Shown piece after piece: positions 8,558-16,925 of a DNA stretch of 62,417 bases. The DNA comes from a virus: positions 1 through 62,417 of IMG/VR virus record IMGVR_UViG_3300023110_000035; one strand, given 5' to 3'. The first letter of the stretch is position 1, and every line of letters begins with the position of its first letter. The position numbers and the translations under genes were made by a program. Below the pieces are notes generated by a model. That model worked only from the letters and a program-made list of their open reading frames with translations. It made no database searches and was not told the origin of the DNA.

Positions 8558-10291
8558 TTAAGTTGTTGGGTCAAATGTATAAAGTTTTCTATTACCATCT
8601 TCAGTACCAGTTTCTTTTCTATTTTCAACAAATTTAAGAGTAATGGCAACATCAACTATTGTTGGTAATCTATAACCCTTCATATCTATTTCAGTACTAG
8701 ATGGGTTTTGAGCTATACCATTTGGTGGTCCATATAAAGCATTTGTTGTAGTAGTAACAACATTGTTTAAATGGGATTGTTCTTTATCAGCTACTTGCCA
8801 AGGTGTATTATCATCAATAGTATATGAAAGAGATTCTATAAATGATGCCTTTTTATTATACATATCACCCAATGTAAACATTATAAGCGGTGATTTTATC
8901 GCTGAGTTACCATAATAATCAGCTGGATATGTTAATCCAGATAAGAAGTTAAGTTTTTCCCAAGCTTTTTTATGTTCTAATACATTTAAAGAATATACTT
9001 TAAAGTTAAAACTAACACTTCTTTCAATACCATCATATGTATAAAAATTAAATGGATTTCCAATAAACTTTTGTCCACTCCAAGAAGGAGAAAAGGTTTC
9101 ACTTAGTCCACTAATCGTTGCTCTAAAATTTGCTGAACGTAATGCTCCACTAACTGTACCTAATGAGGTAAATTTAAGGGTTACGAAATCTAACTTATCT
9201 AACTCCTCATCATCTTCACCATTATATACACCACTAGCATTTACACTATCACCAATAGTGTACATACCTCTTTTTGTTTCTAAGAAGTTTTCCTTAGATA
9301 CACTTTTATAGTTTTCATTTTTTGTTATATTAGAAAATTTAGATGCTCTTTCTGGTTCTTCAGTAAATTTAATAGTTGGTACATTTTCAACAACTTGTTT
9401 AGTCGATAAATCGTTTACATCATCACCCTCTTTAATAATCGTTTTACTATATCGGTTACCCTTTTTATCCTCCGTTAATCGTTGTGCTCCGGTAGTTGGT
9501 TCTAACGAACCATAGTTAAATCCATACTTACCCCAATTTTCTAAACTTTTATCAGTATATAAAGTTGGGAATTCGTTAGATGGAGTTGGTGTAATTCCAG
9601 TTGGTATCCTACCTGTTGCTAATCCCAATGAAGTACCACCCCTACTACCAAATATTTTTTTACCTAACTCTTGCTTACCTGCTTTAATTGCACCACCCAC
9701 TAAATTTCTACCAATAGCATCGGGTGTACCTCCACCAGCATTTTCACCAATAAATCCTAAAAGTTTTCCTGCAGCTGTTCCTTCAGCTGATTTTAAAACC
9801 TTTTGTAATTGACTCATTCTTTTTTGAGTTTCACCAAGTTTTTCAGCTTCTAATCCACTTACCACAAATGTTGGAATTGCTTTGGTTGGTAATCCTAATG
9901 CACTTTTTACACTTGATGCCGCACTTCCTATCTTAGCCATCAATCCACTAGCACCAGTTACTTCACCAGATGTTTCTGCTTTCATTTTGGATATAGAATC
10001 GGTTGTTCTTAATGTGATTCTTGGTGTATCTGAACCATATATCATAGGAATAGAACCGAATCTAATAACTCTTAAACCAGTGAGTTCTTCCTCAACCAAA
10101 GATTCATCAGTTCTTACACCTAAAACTTTTCTAGCACCTCTAGCCAACAACATACCAGTTATATTCACCAATGGATTTGATGAGGATATTCTTATATCCT
10201 TACTATTTCTAATAGCATAAGCTTCTTCAGCGGTTTTTCCACCTTGAGATGGTAATTGTTTACTTTTAAATAATTCTTCTAATGTTGGCAT
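8558..10291 (-). CDS. Baseplate / tail-tube initiator-like protein (577 aa)
   Basis: Probably the protein that closes or initiates the tail tube at the baseplate (position of T4 gp48/gp54, P2 gpU, Mu gpN). The C-terminal third (about 355-577) has a strand-rich pattern typical of this group: LDFVTLKFTSLG, then LSETFSPSWSGQKFIG, YTYDGIERSVSFNFKVYSLN, PLIMFTLGDMY and SYTIDDNTPWQV, ending LPTIVDVAITLKFVENR. The N-terminal half is lower in complexity, with a short coiled segment (EKLGETQKRMSQLQKVLKSA) and glycine-rich stretches. The spacing of 6 nt on both sides puts it in the tape-measure operon. Function is inferred from the C-terminal pattern and from gene order. Confidence 0.6.
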   Translation of the reverse strand: MPTLEELFKSKQLPSQGGKTAEEAYAIRNSKDIRISSSNPLVNITGMLLARGARKVLGVRTDESLVEEELTGLRVIRFGSIPMIYGSDTPRITLRTTDSISKMKAETSGEVTGASGLMAKIGSAASSVKSALGLPTKAIPTFVVSGLEAEKLGETQKRMSQLQKVLKSAEGTAAGKLLGFIGENAGGGTPDAIGRNLVGGAIKAGKQELGKKIFGSRGGTSLGLATGRIPTGITPTPSNEFPTLYTDKSLENWGKYGFNYGSLEPTTGAQRLTEDKKGNRYSKTIIKEGDDVNDLSTKQVVENVPTIKFTEEPERASKFSNITKNENYKSVSKENFLETKRGMYTIGDSVNASGVYNGEDDEELDKLDFVTLKFTSLGTVSGALRSANFRATISGLSETFSPSWSGQKFIGNPFNFYTYDGIERSVSFNFKVYSLNVLEHKKAWEKLNFLSGLTYPADYYGNSAIKSPLIMFTLGDMYNKKASFIESLSYTIDDNTPWQVADKEQSHLNNVVTTTTNALYGPPNGIAQNPSSTEIDMKGYRLPTIVDVAITLKFVENRKETGTEDGNRKLYTFDPTT

Positions 10292-10297
10292 AATCTA

Positions 10298-12697
10298 TTA
10301 TGTTGCGTATGAATTACTTCCTACTCTACTTACTACTCTTGAAACTCCAGCAGTTACTCTCTGTCCATCTAAATAAACTGCCACTTTACCATTATTTAAA
10401 TCTTCTCTTAATCCTCTAATTTCATTTATTAAATCAGAATCAGAACCACCACCTTCTTCACCACCACCTAATAGTGAATTTAATCCTTGAGATACTGCTC
10501 CAACAGCTGATAGCATCATCAATCCAGGTCCTGCAACTACTCCAGCTACACCTAATGCTATTAACGAAGCTGATAACCCCAGTAGTGAAATTGATAATAA
10601 TGCAATGCTGTCGGTTAATCCTACCATTGCATCAAGAACCGTAGATACAGACATTAATTGTGGCATTAAAGTTCCGATACCACTAGCCATCATTGCAAAT
10701 CCAGTTCCTATCGCTTGAAGTGCATGTCCTAATACCAATACTGATGCCGCTATTACTAACATTGCTGCTGCTCCAGCTAAAATTGCTACTGCACCAACTC
10801 CACTCATCATAATAGCACCTAATAATGATACAGCTCCAACTAAGGCTAACATTGATACTACCGCCATTCCAACGGCTTCCCAACTAACCTTCATAAATTC
10901 TTGTACTGCTTTTCCAAATACGAATACGGCACCAGCTACAATTACCATTGCTGCAGCACCTTTAAGAACTGCATTCATATTGATTTTGGACATACCTTCC
11001 ATAATTCCACCACCAGGTCCTCCTTTCGGAGCCTTTATAGATTTACCAGATTTACTACCTATACTTTCAGTAACAGAAGGTTTACCACCACCTCCACCAA
11101 ATAAGTTACCTATTTTTGATGCGGCTGCTTTGGCAATATTTTTAACAAACTCACCGGATTTTTTAGCAATACCACCCATATCGATACCCAATGATTTAAA
11201 TCCAGTTCCTATTTGGCCCGTCATAGTAATCATACCACCTAAACCTTTTAGACCTGTACCTAAATATTTGTTTAACCCAGCGTTTATAGCTTCACCTGCA
11301 GCTGAGAATTTGGATTGCATTACACCACCTAAAGTGTTTGCTTTTTCTTGATTTGATGCCATCTTTTGAAGTTCACCAACCGATACACCTAATAAATCAG
11401 CAGTAGCTTTCTTTTGGAAGTAATCCATTTTATTGAATTCTTCAATACCACCTAACGCATTTAGTGTTTCATTAGTTGCTCCTTCAATATCACCTTGCAT
11501 AGCTAATTGTCTAGCTTTATCCAAATTGATATTTTTTCCTAACATTGCACCTAATTCTAATTCCTTAGTGATTGAAGATTCAAAATCTAATAAACCTTCT
11601 GCAATACCACTAAGTGTACTCATATTAGTACCTAACTTAGATGCGAATCCAGCTGCTCTTAAAATATTTTCTCCACCATCTTTACCAAATAATGCAAACT
11701 CTTCGGTTGATGCTGCTAAATCAGCCATAAGTGCTGATGGAACTATTCCATTTTGTTTTGCAAATTGCTGAGTAGTTTTAACCATATCAGCAGCAATATC
11801 AGTTGAACCACCAGCCATTCTTGCAAATGAACCAGTTAATGCAACCGCTTCGGTATTTGAAATACCCATATTTGTTGCCATCAATCCAATATTGGCTTGA
11901 GTTTTAAAGGTTGCAGCTTCAGTACCACCAAACTCACTAGCCAATGCTTTTACAGTCCCAGCAGTATCTTCAAATACAAATCCTAAAACACCAGCAGATG
12001 CGGTTGTTCCGTTTAATATATCAAATCCGTTTCCTAACTCCTTATTTACATCTGCGAATTTATCTGCTAAAACACCAGCACCAACAACCAAACCACCAAC
12101 TAAAGCTTGTGGTCTACTAAGGAATGTTCTTAGAGTTGCTCCAATTGATGCTATTTTAGTTTGAATGGTATCATATGTAGCTGCTTGGTCTTCTAAAATT
12201 TTTCTTTCTTCATCAGTTAAGTTAGCTAAACTATCGGCTATTTGATTTTGTTTTTGTAGATTAGTAACTAAACCTTTACTTCGGTTATCCAAAGAGCCCA
12301 TTAGCTTATCTCTCTCATTCATCAAGTCAATTCTAGCAAACTCATCATCAGGACTAATCTGAGCAATGCTACGATTGATATCCATTATCTTTAAGGCAAC
12401 TTGTTGATTTTTTTTCTGCCCTTTATATGCTATCTGCGCCCCTTCTTTCTGAACAGAAGTTAAATCAGAGTACATAGATGACATTGATTTTATAGAGGAT
12501 TCTTCAGCTACAAATAAATCAAGATTCTCTTTATTTAACTGTTTAACTTCTTTTGCAGTTTTTACTATTGCTTTTTTGTATCTTTCTAATTGTTTTGTTT
12601 GTTTTTCGGTCAAGGCACTACCAAGAGCATCAAGTTGGTTTATTTCACCCTTGAGTCTTTTAATCTCTTTTAGTAAGTCTGCTTTACTTTGTGCCAC
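10298..12697 (-). CDS. Tail tape measure protein (799 aa)
   Basis: Sets tail length and is threaded through the tube. Residues 1-180 are strongly helical and charged (KEIKRLKGEINQLDALGSAL), predicted coiled coil. The middle is Ala/Gly/Met-rich with repeated short helices. Residues about 574-745 hold several hydrophobic helices (MVIVAGAVFVFGKAV, AGAAAMLVIAASVLVLGHAL), the usual membrane-active part of tape measures. The C-terminus ends in VYLDGQRVTAGVSRVVSRV, a common tape-measure ending. The start is GTG at 12697: AAGGAG lies only 5 nt upstream and overlaps the stop of the 67-aa gene, so the two are translationally coupled. By the 1.5 angstrom per residue rule, 799 residues predict a tail of about 120 nm. 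Confidence 0.85.
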   Translation of the reverse strand: MAQSKADLLKEIKRLKGEINQLDALGSALTEKQTKQLERYKKAIVKTAKEVKQLNKENLDLFVAEESSIKSMSSMYSDLTSVQKEGAQIAYKGQKKNQQVALKIMDINRSIAQISPDDEFARIDLMNERDKLMGSLDNRSKGLVTNLQKQNQIADSLANLTDEERKILEDQAATYDTIQTKIASIGATLRTFLSRPQALVGGLVVGAGVLADKFADVNKELGNGFDILNGTTASAGVLGFVFEDTAGTVKALASEFGGTEAATFKTQANIGLMATNMGISNTEAVALTGSFARMAGGSTDIAADMVKTTQQFAKQNGIVPSALMADLAASTEEFALFGKDGGENILRAAGFASKLGTNMSTLSGIAEGLLDFESSITKELELGAMLGKNINLDKARQLAMQGDIEGATNETLNALGGIEEFNKMDYFQKKATADLLGVSVGELQKMASNQEKANTLGGVMQSKFSAAGEAINAGLNKYLGTGLKGLGGMITMTGQIGTGFKSLGIDMGGIAKKSGEFVKNIAKAAASKIGNLFGGGGGKPSVTESIGSKSGKSIKAPKGGPGGGIMEGMSKINMNAVLKGAAAMVIVAGAVFVFGKAVQEFMKVSWEAVGMAVVSMLALVGAVSLLGAIMMSGVGAVAILAGAAAMLVIAASVLVLGHALQAIGTGFAMMASGIGTLMPQLMSVSTVLDAMVGLTDSIALLSISLLGLSASLIALGVAGVVAGPGLMMLSAVGAVSQGLNSLLGGGEEGGGSDSDLINEIRGLREDLNNGKVAVYLDGQRVTAGVSRVVSRVGSNSYAT

Positions 12698-12702
12698 CTA
12701 AT

Positions 12703-12708
12703 CTCCTT
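12703..12708 (-). promoter_or_regulatory. Strong Shine-Dalgarno deciding the GTG start of the tape measure
   Basis: AAGGAG on the gene strand, 5 nt before the GTG at 12697 and overlapping the stop codon of the 67-aa gene. It is the best ribosome-binding site in the window and supports the GTG rather than a downstream ATG. Confidence 0.75.
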
Positions 12709-12910
12709 ATTTAGAATATTTTGCTATAATAGCATCCAATTCGTCTCTTTCCTTTTTAATCTTATCCAATTTATCGAGAACAGGTTTTGGTATTCCTCTC
12801 TTCTTTGCCCTTTGTATAAATCTATCCTGAGTACCTTTTTGCATATCACTCAAGAAACGATTAATAAATCCAGCAATTGAAGCTTCGCTTATTTGTTTTT
12901 TATTTTTCAT
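12707..12910 (-). CDS. Small helical protein before the tape measure (67 aa)
   Basis: 67 residues, almost entirely charged helix (QKGTQDRFIQRAKKRGIPKP, then LDKLDKIKKERDELDAII), with no membrane segment or Cys. It lies exactly where many T4-like marine phages carry a short helical protein between the assembly chaperone and the tape measure. A role with the tape measure or its chaperone is inferred from position. It is the first gene of the operon running down to the 117-aa protein, with a TATTTATA element 24 nt upstream and the tape-measure Shine-Dalgarno at its 3' end. Confidence 0.65.
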   Translation of the reverse strand: MKNKKQISEASIAGFINRFLSDMQKGTQDRFIQRAKKRGIPKPVLDKLDKIKKERDELDAIIAKYSK

Positions 12911-12922
12911 AATGAATGTCCA

Positions 12923-12942
12923 TATTTATACAACTATAAATA
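12923..12942 (-). promoter_or_regulatory. TATTTATA element in a perfect palindrome before the tape-measure operon
   Basis: On the gene strand TATTTATA (12942-12935) is followed by GTTG and TATAAATA (12930-12923), so the two octamers form a perfect inverted repeat. The first matches the element seen at other starts (24 nt from the ATG at 12910). The second is the canonical T4 late promoter -10 sequence, only 12 nt from the ATG. This is the only site where both orientations occur together. Confidence 0.5.
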
Positions 12943-12948
12943 TTGGAT

Positions 12949-12986
12949 AAAAAAAAAGTAAGGATTATTTCCTAACCCTTACTTTT
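12949..12986 (-). terminator. Intrinsic terminator after the 83-codon frame
   Basis: On the gene strand AAAAGTAAGG (12986-12977) pairs perfectly over 10 bp with CCTTACTTTT (12963-12954), with a 13-nt loop. The T run covers the end of the stem and continues to 12949, nine T in all. The hairpin overlaps the stop codon of the 83-codon frame (12965-12967), so it ends the chaperone transcript before the tape-measure operon starts. Confidence 0.8.
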
Positions 12987-13216
12987 GATTTACGTTCCAT
13001 TTTTTTATATTCTTCGGATTCTTTCTTTTTTAACTCTGCTAATTTATTGAAATAGAATTTTCGCCATTGAATTGGCATGAAGTAAACATCTCTCCAAGTA
13101 AATCCGTTACCAAAGTTAACCAACTCCCAAATTTGGTTATGAAGTTGGATACTATAATCATTCGGAAGGGTAAAAAAACGATACCCCAAACGGGATATCG
13201 AGCGCCTCCTCTTCAC
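12965..13216 (-). CDS. Overlapping frame, probable frameshift extension of the gp26-like protein (gpGT-like)
   Basis: An 83-codon frame that could begin with GTG at 13216 and lies inside the 3' end of the 257-aa gene in the +1 (= -2) frame. Its sequence is far better conserved-looking than chance: LHNQIWELVNFGNGFTWRDV then YFMPIQWRKFYFNKL, a motif I recall from small proteins beside gp26 in T4-like marine phages, followed by a basic helix. The GTG has no Shine-Dalgarno, while the two frames share a run of seven U (gene strand 13178-13172). I therefore read it as the second part of a fusion made by ribosomal frameshifting, equivalent to the T part of lambda gpGT. The fusion would have about 320 residues. 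Confidence 0.6.
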   Translation of the reverse strand: MKRRRSISRLGYRFFTLPNDYSIQLHNQIWELVNFGNGFTWRDVYFMPIQWRKFYFNKLAELKKKESEEYKKMERKSKVRVRK

Positions 13217-13931
13217 CCGTCAACTCTGATACAAAGTTAAATTTTAAATCCATATCTGGACTGATTTCTCTTACAAATTTTCTGAATGCTTTTGTGTCTA
13301 ATGCTAAGAATGCGTTTTGAACCCACTTAGTAATATAACCTCTATCTTGATTTCCATCTACTGATTGAATCATATATTTCAAACGAGTAGTTACATCAAA
13401 TGAAGTATCACCTTTACCTTTATATAATCTAGCTAATGCTTGATTTTCTTTTGTAATTTCAAGTTCATCACCATGTGTTAGAAGTTTAAATTCCAACTCT
13501 GCCCCACTTTTTGGTAATTTAAATTTATAAAGATTTTCACCATTTAAGATTTCTTCGTTAAAATCTTTGGTTTTTACTTTAGATAAATCAATAGTTACAT
13601 TTTGTGGTTCTAATGTAGATGGGTCAGTTACTTCTACATCATAGTTAGGACCATAACCCATTACTCTTGTTGCTAAAAGAATAGCGTTTTTATCACCAAT
13701 AAAGATATCATTGATATCTACATTTGGTTCTACAACAACTGATTCAAATAGTTTATCTAATACTACACCTTTCTTAATTAAGGATTGTGATGCAAGAATA
13801 TCTTCTTCTCTTGCTGTCATATACTTAATTTCAATGTTTCCTTTTCTTAATGGATGTCCTTCTGGATAAACTAACCCTTTTGATGGCAAATCTACCACCT
13901 CAGTTGGGAATTCGAATTTATTTTCGCTCAT
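13158..13931 (-). CDS. gp26-like tail assembly / baseplate hub assembly protein (257 aa)
   Basis: Belongs by pattern to the T4 gp26-like family. Its start region reads FEFPTEVVDLPSKGLVYPEG, then HPLRKGNIEIKYMTAREEDI and LIKKGVVLDKLFESVV. The middle has GDKNAILLATRVMGYG, and residues 190-230 include YMIQSVDGNQDRGYITKWV. The gene lies between the tube and the tape measure, the place of the G/GT tail assembly chaperones of long-tailed phages. A chaperone role around the tape measure is therefore likely. It has an AAAGG Shine-Dalgarno 6 nt before the ATG. It is isolated by terminators on both sides (13990-14016 and 12949-12986). Its 3' end overlaps another frame through UUUUUUU, suggesting a longer frameshifted form. 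Confidence 0.75.
   Translation of the reverse strand: MSENKFEFPTEVVDLPSKGLVYPEGHPLRKGNIEIKYMTAREEDILASQSLIKKGVVLDKLFESVVVEPNVDINDIFIGDKNAILLATRVMGYGPNYDVEVTDPSTLEPQNVTIDLSKVKTKDFNEEILNGENLYKFKLPKSGAELEFKLLTHGDELEITKENQALARLYKGKGDTSFDVTTRLKYMIQSVDGNQDRGYITKWVQNAFLALDTKAFRKFVREISPDMDLKFNFVSELTGEEEALDIPFGVSFFYPSE
13170..13180 (-). other. Candidate +1/-2 ribosomal frameshift site (U7)
   Basis: In the zero frame the gene strand reads TCG TTT TTT TAC; in the second frame CGT TTT TTT ACC. Seven T run from 13178 to 13172. A P-site tRNA-Phe on the second TTT can move +1 or -2 and still pair with TTT, after which ACC is read. The zero frame ends 4 codons after the TAC (CCT TCC GAA TGA). A -1 shift would not reach the second frame. 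Confidence 0.5.
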
Positions 13932-13951
13932 AATTAACCTTTATTTGTTTG

Positions 13952-13959
13952 TATATATA
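13952..13959 (-). promoter_or_regulatory. Weak late-element variant before the gp26-like gene
   Basis: TATATATA on the gene strand, 20 nt upstream of the ATG at 13931, where the TATTTATA element stands in other genes. Because a strong terminator lies just upstream, a promoter is required somewhere between 13932 and 13990, and this is the best candidate. Confidence 0.3.
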
Positions 13960-13989
13960 AGTATATCAAAATAAAAAAGTTGTAAAACG

Positions 13990-14016
13990 AAAAAAGGTTC
14001 TCACTAAGAGAACCTT
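13990..14016 (-). terminator. Intrinsic terminator after the tail tube gene
   Basis: On the gene strand AAGGTTCTC (14016-14008), a 5-nt loop and GAGAACCTT (14002-13994) form a perfect 9-bp stem, with a run of six T ending at 13990. It lies 31 bases after the tube stop codon and would limit read-through from the very strongly expressed tube gene. Confidence 0.85.
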
Positions 14017-14047
14017 CTTCAATTTATAGATAGTAGTGGATAATATC

Positions 14048-14536
14048 TTAAAATTCTAATATTGCGTAATCATAAGAAAGCGTTAATTCAATATCGGCAG
14101 GGTCATTAGATGCGAAATCTAAATCATTGAAATTAGCTGCTTGAATGAATGCACCTTTTAGTTTCCATTGTTCAATTTTATCACCAACAGGTCCTAACAT
14201 ATAGAAATCGATATCTTTTTTGTAGAAATCTGCGTATCCTTTTCTACCAGTTAAAGATTCATATCCTAATCTCACCCATTCCATCACTTGTTGTGCTCCA
14301 CTTGGAACGATTGGGTCATATAATGTGATTGTGATATCTTGCCACTCACCCTTACCTTGTAATTTTCTATAAGTGTTAATGTGGTCTAACTTCACAGTTT
14401 CGAAATTGATAGATGGTCTCGCTGCTGTTTTAATTAAGTATGATTGAATACCATCAATCTCCATAATATAGCGATTCTTCATCTTCGGTTCGAAGTTGGT
14501 GAAGAACATTTCGTTAAATTCTAATACTTCTGCCAT
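14048..14536 (-). CDS. Tail tube protein (gp19-like)
   Basis: 162 residues, almost the same length as T4 gp19 (163). It forms the inner tube of the contractile tail. Sequence features of the tube family are visible: KNRYIMEIDGIQSYLIKTAA and RPSINFETVKLDHINTYRKL near the N-terminus, WQDITITLYDPI in the middle, and a C-terminal DPADIELTLSYDYAILEF. The gene follows the sheath gene, as in T4. Its own near-match to the late element (gene-strand TATTTATT) lies 22 nt upstream and a strong terminator follows, consistent with the very high copy number required. Confidence 0.93.
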   Translation of the reverse strand: MAEVLEFNEMFFTNFEPKMKNRYIMEIDGIQSYLIKTAARPSINFETVKLDHINTYRKLQGKGEWQDITITLYDPIVPSGAQQVMEWVRLGYESLTGRKGYADFYKKDIDFYMLGPVGDKIEQWKLKGAFIQAANFNDLDFASNDPADIELTLSYDYAILEF

Positions 14537-14558
14537 TTTTTTATTTCCCTTTTATACT

Positions 14559-14566
14559 AATAAATA
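14559..14566 (-). promoter_or_regulatory. Late-element variant before the tail tube gene
   Basis: TATTTATT on the gene strand (context AATATTTATTAG), one base from the consensus, 22 nt upstream of the ATG at 14536, in the 51-base gap after the sheath gene. Confidence 0.45.
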
Positions 14567-14587
14567 TTAGTTATTCATTTTTTTGTT

Positions 14588-16897
14588 TTATGCTGAGAAC
14601 GATGCTCCCGTTGGTAAGATGTTGAAATCAATTACAATGAATTCAGCGGTCTTAGCAGGTTGTAGGAAAATCTGTCCAGCTAAAATGTTTCTATCAACCA
14701 CATCAGGTGTGTTGTTAGTCTCATCCATAACTACTTTAAATGCGTACAACCCTTGTCTTTGTTGAATACCTTCTAAGTAAGGTTGTACTGTGTTGATAAA
14801 TCTACCTCTAGTCGATGCCGTATTTTGTTCGAATACTAAGAATCGAGATGTAGATGCCACAAATTTCTTAACATTGATTAATAATCTTCTAACATTGATT
14901 CTATCCAATGCCGATGCTCTATCTTGCAATGTTTTCTGTCCGAATGCCACAATACCTTGTCCAGGGAATGAAGCGATTGGGTTTACTTTGTTTTCATATA
15001 GAGTATCTCTTTCAGAATGTGTTAATCTATTCAATACCGATGCTGCTCCTACGATACCTCCTCTATTTAAACCAGCAGGTGCGAACCATTCAGCTGCAAT
15101 AGCGTCATTAGCTGCATATACAGCAGGTAATAGTACTGAAGGTGGTACACTTACTAATTTGTTAGTATTTGAATCTACTGTCTTAACCCAAGGATAGTAA
15201 GTTCCAACATAGTTAGAATCTACAGCGTTAGCTTGTGTTGTTACATCTGAGATAGTTGAACTAGCATCAGCAAAATCTGCGATGTAAAATGCATCTTGTC
15301 TAGCTTCAACAATATCAATTGCTTTACTAACAACTCCAGGGTGTAATGTTCTTACAACACCAGGCGTTACTAACATATTGATATCCCATTCATCAGCGTT
15401 TGAAATTGCGTTCAAACCTTTTGAGTATGATAAATAACCACCAGCCGAAGTTGATGATAAATCAAGTCCTTGCGAATTTCCAGCACTCATATCAGAACCT
15501 AATTTGATATCAGTTGCAGGAGATTGTCCATCAAATCCACCTTGGAATGCTACTGAGAATTGTCTTTTCACCATATCAGATGAATCAGAACCACTCATTA
15601 CATAAGAAAGTTGAGAATCAAATCCAAAGTCAACGTTTGAACCAACTCCTACACTTTCAGGTAGAGGTTTGATATAATTGTTGTTGTCATATTTTATACC
15701 AGTTGTTTCGAAATCAAAACCAGCGTAGTATGTTGGGTTACCAGCAGTATTCACTACTGAACCAGTTTGATAAACAACAGCAGGTACGATAGTTTCAGTA
15801 TCTGCTAATATTGGATTAGAGTAAGCTCCGTGTCCGAATGGTGCAGCTGATACAGGATATGAACCTTGTGCTGCTACTTGTACTCTAATATATTTTGAAT
15901 TATTTACCCAATCACCCCACTCAGTAATCTTACCATTTGAATCAATAGTTAAGTATCTATCACCGATTCTTCTAGCGATAAAGTTTGGTGATGCTGGGTC
16001 TAAGTTTACATTACTAAATGTTTCTAATACAACAGGTCTTTTATCCGTATCAGAGAATGAACGAATTGTTACTGTAAATACTGAATAATCAGTTCCTCCA
16101 TCTTCACCGGCAGCTTTCACATTGGAGATTGAAATTTTAAATCTGGAGTTTTCGTTTGTACCATATCCTAATGTATGGAATTTAAATAAATCACTTCTTA
16201 CACCTGAAATTAATTGTGATTTAACAAATGGTGTAGATGCCCAACTTGCTTCATATGTAAAGTTTTGAGTTGGTAATACTTCAGCTACAACAGCTTCTCC
16301 ATTTGCAACTTCTAAATTGATATCATCTACTGCATCTTTAAAGTAAGTGTAAACATATGCATCCTTCGAACCTAATGGGTCTGAACCAAATACATCAGTT
16401 ACATCATTACCAGCTGATGATAATAGTGAAGAAGATACTTCACCAATACCACTACCACTTACTACAAATGAACCAGATGTAGTTAATGATGGGGATACAG
16501 TAAAAGGACCAAATCCTACTTCATCATCACCATTTACACTACTATGTAATGTTGAGATAAGTTTTTTACTTCCATCCGAACCACTAGCAATCAAACCAAT
16601 AGGTGTAGCTTGAGTATAACCAGCATCAGCGCCAGTTTTACCTAAAACTCTTACGATTGTTGCTGTTCCAGCTTCTCTAAGATAGTTTTGTACTGCGTAC
16701 TCCGTATAATAAGTTCCATCAGGTGTTCCGAACTTATCTTCAAATTCTGATTGTGTTCTTACAATCGTAGGAACGAATGCTGGTCCTTGTTTGAAAGGTC
16801 CTACAAATGCTGCTCCTATTTCTCCTACCCCTTGAGCTAAAAAAGAGAGGTCATTTTCTCTCGTAAATACTCCGGGTGATACTATTCTTTCTGCCAT
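14588..16897 (-). CDS. Tail sheath protein (gp18-like)
   Basis: 769 residues (T4 gp18 has 659). It forms the contractile outer sheath. The N-terminus has the sheath signature SPGVFTRENDLSF and AFVGPFKQGPAFVPTIVRTQ. The C-terminal third, the most conserved part of sheaths, has RRLLINVKKFVASTSRFLVF, then LEGIQQRQGLYAFKVVMDE and closes with TAEFIVIDFNILPTGASF, the segment that links to neighbouring subunits. The middle (about 130-450) is Ser/Gly-rich and is the variable outer domain. GGAG lies 10 nt before the ATG. The 98-base upstream gap contains two late-type elements. Confidence 0.93.
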   Translation of the reverse strand: MAERIVSPGVFTRENDLSFLAQGVGEIGAAFVGPFKQGPAFVPTIVRTQSEFEDKFGTPDGTYYTEYAVQNYLREAGTATIVRVLGKTGADAGYTQATPIGLIASGSDGSKKLISTLHSSVNGDDEVGFGPFTVSPSLTTSGSFVVSGSGIGEVSSSLLSSAGNDVTDVFGSDPLGSKDAYVYTYFKDAVDDINLEVANGEAVVAEVLPTQNFTYEASWASTPFVKSQLISGVRSDLFKFHTLGYGTNENSRFKISISNVKAAGEDGGTDYSVFTVTIRSFSDTDKRPVVLETFSNVNLDPASPNFIARRIGDRYLTIDSNGKITEWGDWVNNSKYIRVQVAAQGSYPVSAAPFGHGAYSNPILADTETIVPAVVYQTGSVVNTAGNPTYYAGFDFETTGIKYDNNNYIKPLPESVGVGSNVDFGFDSQLSYVMSGSDSSDMVKRQFSVAFQGGFDGQSPATDIKLGSDMSAGNSQGLDLSSTSAGGYLSYSKGLNAISNADEWDINMLVTPGVVRTLHPGVVSKAIDIVEARQDAFYIADFADASSTISDVTTQANAVDSNYVGTYYPWVKTVDSNTNKLVSVPPSVLLPAVYAANDAIAAEWFAPAGLNRGGIVGAASVLNRLTHSERDTLYENKVNPIASFPGQGIVAFGQKTLQDRASALDRINVRRLLINVKKFVASTSRFLVFEQNTASTRGRFINTVQPYLEGIQQRQGLYAFKVVMDETNNTPDVVDRNILAGQIFLQPAKTAEFIVIDFNILPTGASFSA

Positions 16898-16925
16898 AAT
16901 TTTATTTCTCCAATAAGTTTATTTT

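Noticed and set aside
13214-13216. GTG at the beginning of the 83-codon frame as an independent start
   Set aside because: There is no Shine-Dalgarno before it, and the start would lie 59 nt inside the gp26-like gene. Frameshifting at the U run explains the frame better, though independent initiation cannot be fully excluded.
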